Shown here piece by piece: positions 4,941 through 6,079 of a stretch of DNA of 6,079 bases. The notes under the pieces were generated by a model that saw nothing but the letters and a program-made list of their open reading frames with translations, made no database searches and was not told the DNA's origin. Made by a program: the position numbers and the translations under genes. Positions within the stretch are counted from its first letter, which is position 1, and each line of letters starts with the position of its first letter. Origin of the DNA: Anaerolineae bacterium (lineage in GTDB: Bacteria > Chloroflexota > Anaerolineae > UBA4142); assembly GCA_026417715.1 (NCBI GenBank), contig JAOACU010000180.1:1-6079 (forward strand), given 5' to 3'.

Positions 4941-4991
4941 GCCACAGAAACACACGGAATCTCACAGAAATTTTCAGTGTGATTCTGTGGC
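4941..4991. repeat. Spacer array 4: short 10-nt array forming a 19-bp hairpin
   Basis: Eight nt after the rpsI stop, three 10-nt units follow each other: CACAGAAACA (4943-4952), CACGGAATCT (4953-4962) and CACAGAAATT (4963-4972). They are followed on the opposite strand by two more: the reverse complement of 4980-4989 is CACAGAATCA, and that of 4973-4979 is CACTGAA. The outer parts 4941-4959 and 4973-4991 pair at 17 of 19 positions around a 13-nt loop. It has the layout of spacer arrays 1-3 with a different unit and fewer copies. It lacks a downstream T-tract and may protect or define the 3' end of the rpsI message (inference). Confidence 0.85.
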
Positions 4992-5007
4992 TAACTCTAC
5001 GAGTTAG
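4991..5007. repeat. Small perfect hairpin
   Basis: CTAACTC (4991-4997) and GAGTTAG (5001-5007) are perfect inverted repeats around TAC, directly abutting the larger hairpin. Its role is unknown. It is too weak to terminate alone and has no T-tract. Confidence 0.6.
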
Positions 5008-5029
5008 TGCAGTGCTACCACAATCACAG

Positions 5030-5062
5030 CGGGCGAGGACACTTCCTCGCCCGTTGATTTTT
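5030..5062 (+). terminator. Rho-independent terminator of the ribosomal operon
   Basis: A perfect 10-bp GC-rich stem (CGGGCGAGGA at 5030-5039 with TCCTCGCCCG at 5044-5053) closes a CACT loop and is followed by TTGATTTTT (5054-5062). This is a classic intrinsic terminator on the + strand, 96 nt after rpsI. The reverse strand has no comparable T-run, so it looks unidirectional. Confidence 0.9.
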
Positions 5063-5068
5063 GCGTCT

Positions 5069-6079
5069 ATGCCACACAACAATCTGCGCGTCCTCGCGCT
5101 CAACGCGTTTTTGCGCGGCGCGCACAACAGCATCTACAGCGTCATCTTTCAACCGTTCGCGCTTTCACTCGGCGCGTCAATGACGACGGTCGGTTTGCTC
5201 AACAGTTTGAGTGGGATGCACGGCATTTTCACCACGCTCGCGCAATCCGTCGGCGGTTGGCTTGCGGATCGCATCGGGCGCAAGCCGTTCATCGTCGCCG
5301 CGAGCGTGCTGGGCGTGATGGCGTACGCTCTGCTCGCGCTCGCGGGCGTGTTGCACGTGTGGACATTGTTACTCGGCGGCATCGTTTTGTTCGGAATGTC
5401 CGCGCTCTCACGTCCCGCCATCTCCGCGATGACCGCCGAATCGGTGCAAGCGACGCAACACGGGCGCGCGTTCAGCGTGACGATGGTCGCGTGGCTGGTT
5501 CCCGGCGTCCTCGCGCCGCCCATCGGTGGTTGGCTTGCCGATCGGTTGGGGTACGGCGGCGTCTTTCCGATTCTCCTCGCGTTCGAAGCCGCGTCACTGA
5601 TTCTGGTGTGGCGATGCTTGCGCGAGACGCGCGCCGCGCGCGATACGATCCAGTGGCGCGATTTTGTGCGCGCGTTCGCGCGCTCACTCGTGCCACCCAA
5701 AAACTTGCGCGCGTTTTTTATCGCGTGCGCAAGCGATTCGTTCGTGTGGGGAATCGGCTGGGGCTTGCTCAACGGAATGTTGGTCAAGGCGTACGGCTTT
5801 ACCGTCGAGCAACTGGGGATTATGGCGAGCGTAATGTCGCTGGCGTGGGCAGTGATGCAAATGCCGGTGGGGTGGTATGTGGATCGTCACAATTTGAAAG
5901 GGATGATGATTTTCTCCGAGTCGTTGGGCATCCCGCTGATGCTCATCGGCATCACGCAAACGCGTTTCGAGATGTTCATCCTCGCGCAACTCATCTTTGC
6001 GCTCACCGCCGCGACGTGGGTGCCCGTCATCAACACCTACCTGACGCGCGCCACGTCACCTGAATCGCGCAGTGAAGCG
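5069..6079 (+). CDS. MFS transporter, 3' end cut off by window
   Basis: This is a polytopic inner-membrane carrier of the major facilitator superfamily, driving solute transport by a gradient. The substrate cannot be named. The frame stays open from ATG 5069 to the window edge: 337 residues without a stop, of a usual 380-420. MFS motif A is clear at about 63-73 (GWLADRIGRKP) in the loop after the second helix. A motif-C-like VPGVLAPPIGGWLADR is at about 144-159, the arrangement seen in drug/proton antiporter types. A degenerate second-half counterpart, GWYVDR, is at about 268-273. Hydrophobic helices recur throughout, with a basic central loop at about 183-212 (RETRAARD to PPKNLR). The codons are richer in GCG/CGC than in the ribosomal genes. 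The ATG lies only 6 nt after the terminator T-tract, with no Shine-Dalgarno. An in-frame TTG at 5054 is a poorer alternative. It is probably a separate transcription unit. Confidence 0.93.
   Translation, partial: MPHNNLRVLALNAFLRGAHNSIYSVIFQPFALSLGASMTTVGLLNSLSGMHGIFTTLAQSVGGWLADRIGRKPFIVAASVLGVMAYALLALAGVLHVWTLLLGGIVLFGMSALSRPAISAMTAESVQATQHGRAFSVTMVAWLVPGVLAPPIGGWLADRLGYGGVFPILLAFEAASLILVWRCLRETRAARDTIQWRDFVRAFARSLVPPKNLRAFFIACASDSFVWGIGWGLLNGMLVKAYGFTVEQLGIMASVMSLAWAVMQMPVGWYVDRHNLKGMMIFSESLGIPLMLIGITQTRFEMFILAQLIFALTAATWVPVINTYLTRATSPESRSEA

Noticed and set aside
4004..4945. 313-residue reverse-strand open frame opposite rplM and rpsI
   Set aside because: It lies entirely opposite unmistakable rplM and rpsI; it is an antisense shadow of codon bias with no recognisable motifs.
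5054..5068. In-frame TTG at 5054 as the MFS start
   Set aside because: It would place the start in the terminator T-tract with no ribosome-binding site and adds residues not typical of the family; ATG 5069 is simpler.
5257..6063. 268-residue Arg-rich + strand frame inside the MFS gene
   Set aside because: Its composition is extremely Arg/Ala-biased, typical of an out-of-frame reading of GCG/CGC-rich DNA; the MFS frame has clear motifs and hydrophobic helices.

Overview
This window is a stretch of bacterial chromosome carrying the end of the large ribosomal-protein (alpha-operon) cluster. All genes are on the + strand: rpmJ (5' end cut off), rpsM, rpsK, rpsD, rpoA, rplQ, truA, rplM and rpsI. 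A rho-independent terminator follows, then the first 337 codons of a major facilitator superfamily (MFS) transporter that runs off the right edge. No rRNA, tRNA, CRISPR, insertion sequence or phage gene is visible. The order rpoA-rplQ-truA-rplM-rpsI, the Cys4 zinc form of S4, strong GGAGG ribosome-binding sites and a moderately GC-rich composition suggest a non-proteobacterial lineage. Chloroflexota (Anaerolineae-like) is my best guess from the protein flavour and the repeat-filled spacers; this is inference, not proof.

Layout: rpmJ (1-98), a 106-nt repeat spacer, a tight rpsM-rpsK-rpsD block (205-1662), a 145-nt repeat spacer, rpoA-rplQ (1808-3181), a 197-nt repeat spacer, truA-rplM-rpsI (3379-4933, coupled by overlap and abutment), a 135-nt spacer with three hairpins including the terminator, and the MFS gene (5069 to the edge). 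The genes supply 30S proteins (S13, S11, S4, S9), 50S proteins (L36, L17, L13), the RNA polymerase alpha subunit and the tRNA pseudouridine synthase TruA.

The coding content is ordinary housekeeping. The unusual part is in the spacers. Every spacer longer than about 90 nt contains a short-unit tandem array that switches strand part way through: a left arm of degenerate 7-, 8- or 10-nt units, then a right arm of the reverse complement of that unit or of a related one. The unit differs from spacer to spacer (about GGAGTTC, AGTGATT, NNATAGTC and CACAGAAWYW), so the four are not copies of one element, although the right arms of the first two belong to one family. Each could fold into a long imperfect hairpin. 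Three of them cut the operon into modules (rpsM-K-D, rpoA-rplQ, truA-rplM-rpsI). The third array runs into the truA start codon and supplies the first four codons of that gene. Whether this is a regulatory or mRNA-segmentation device, or neutral slippage and fold-back repair, cannot be settled from the sequence alone.
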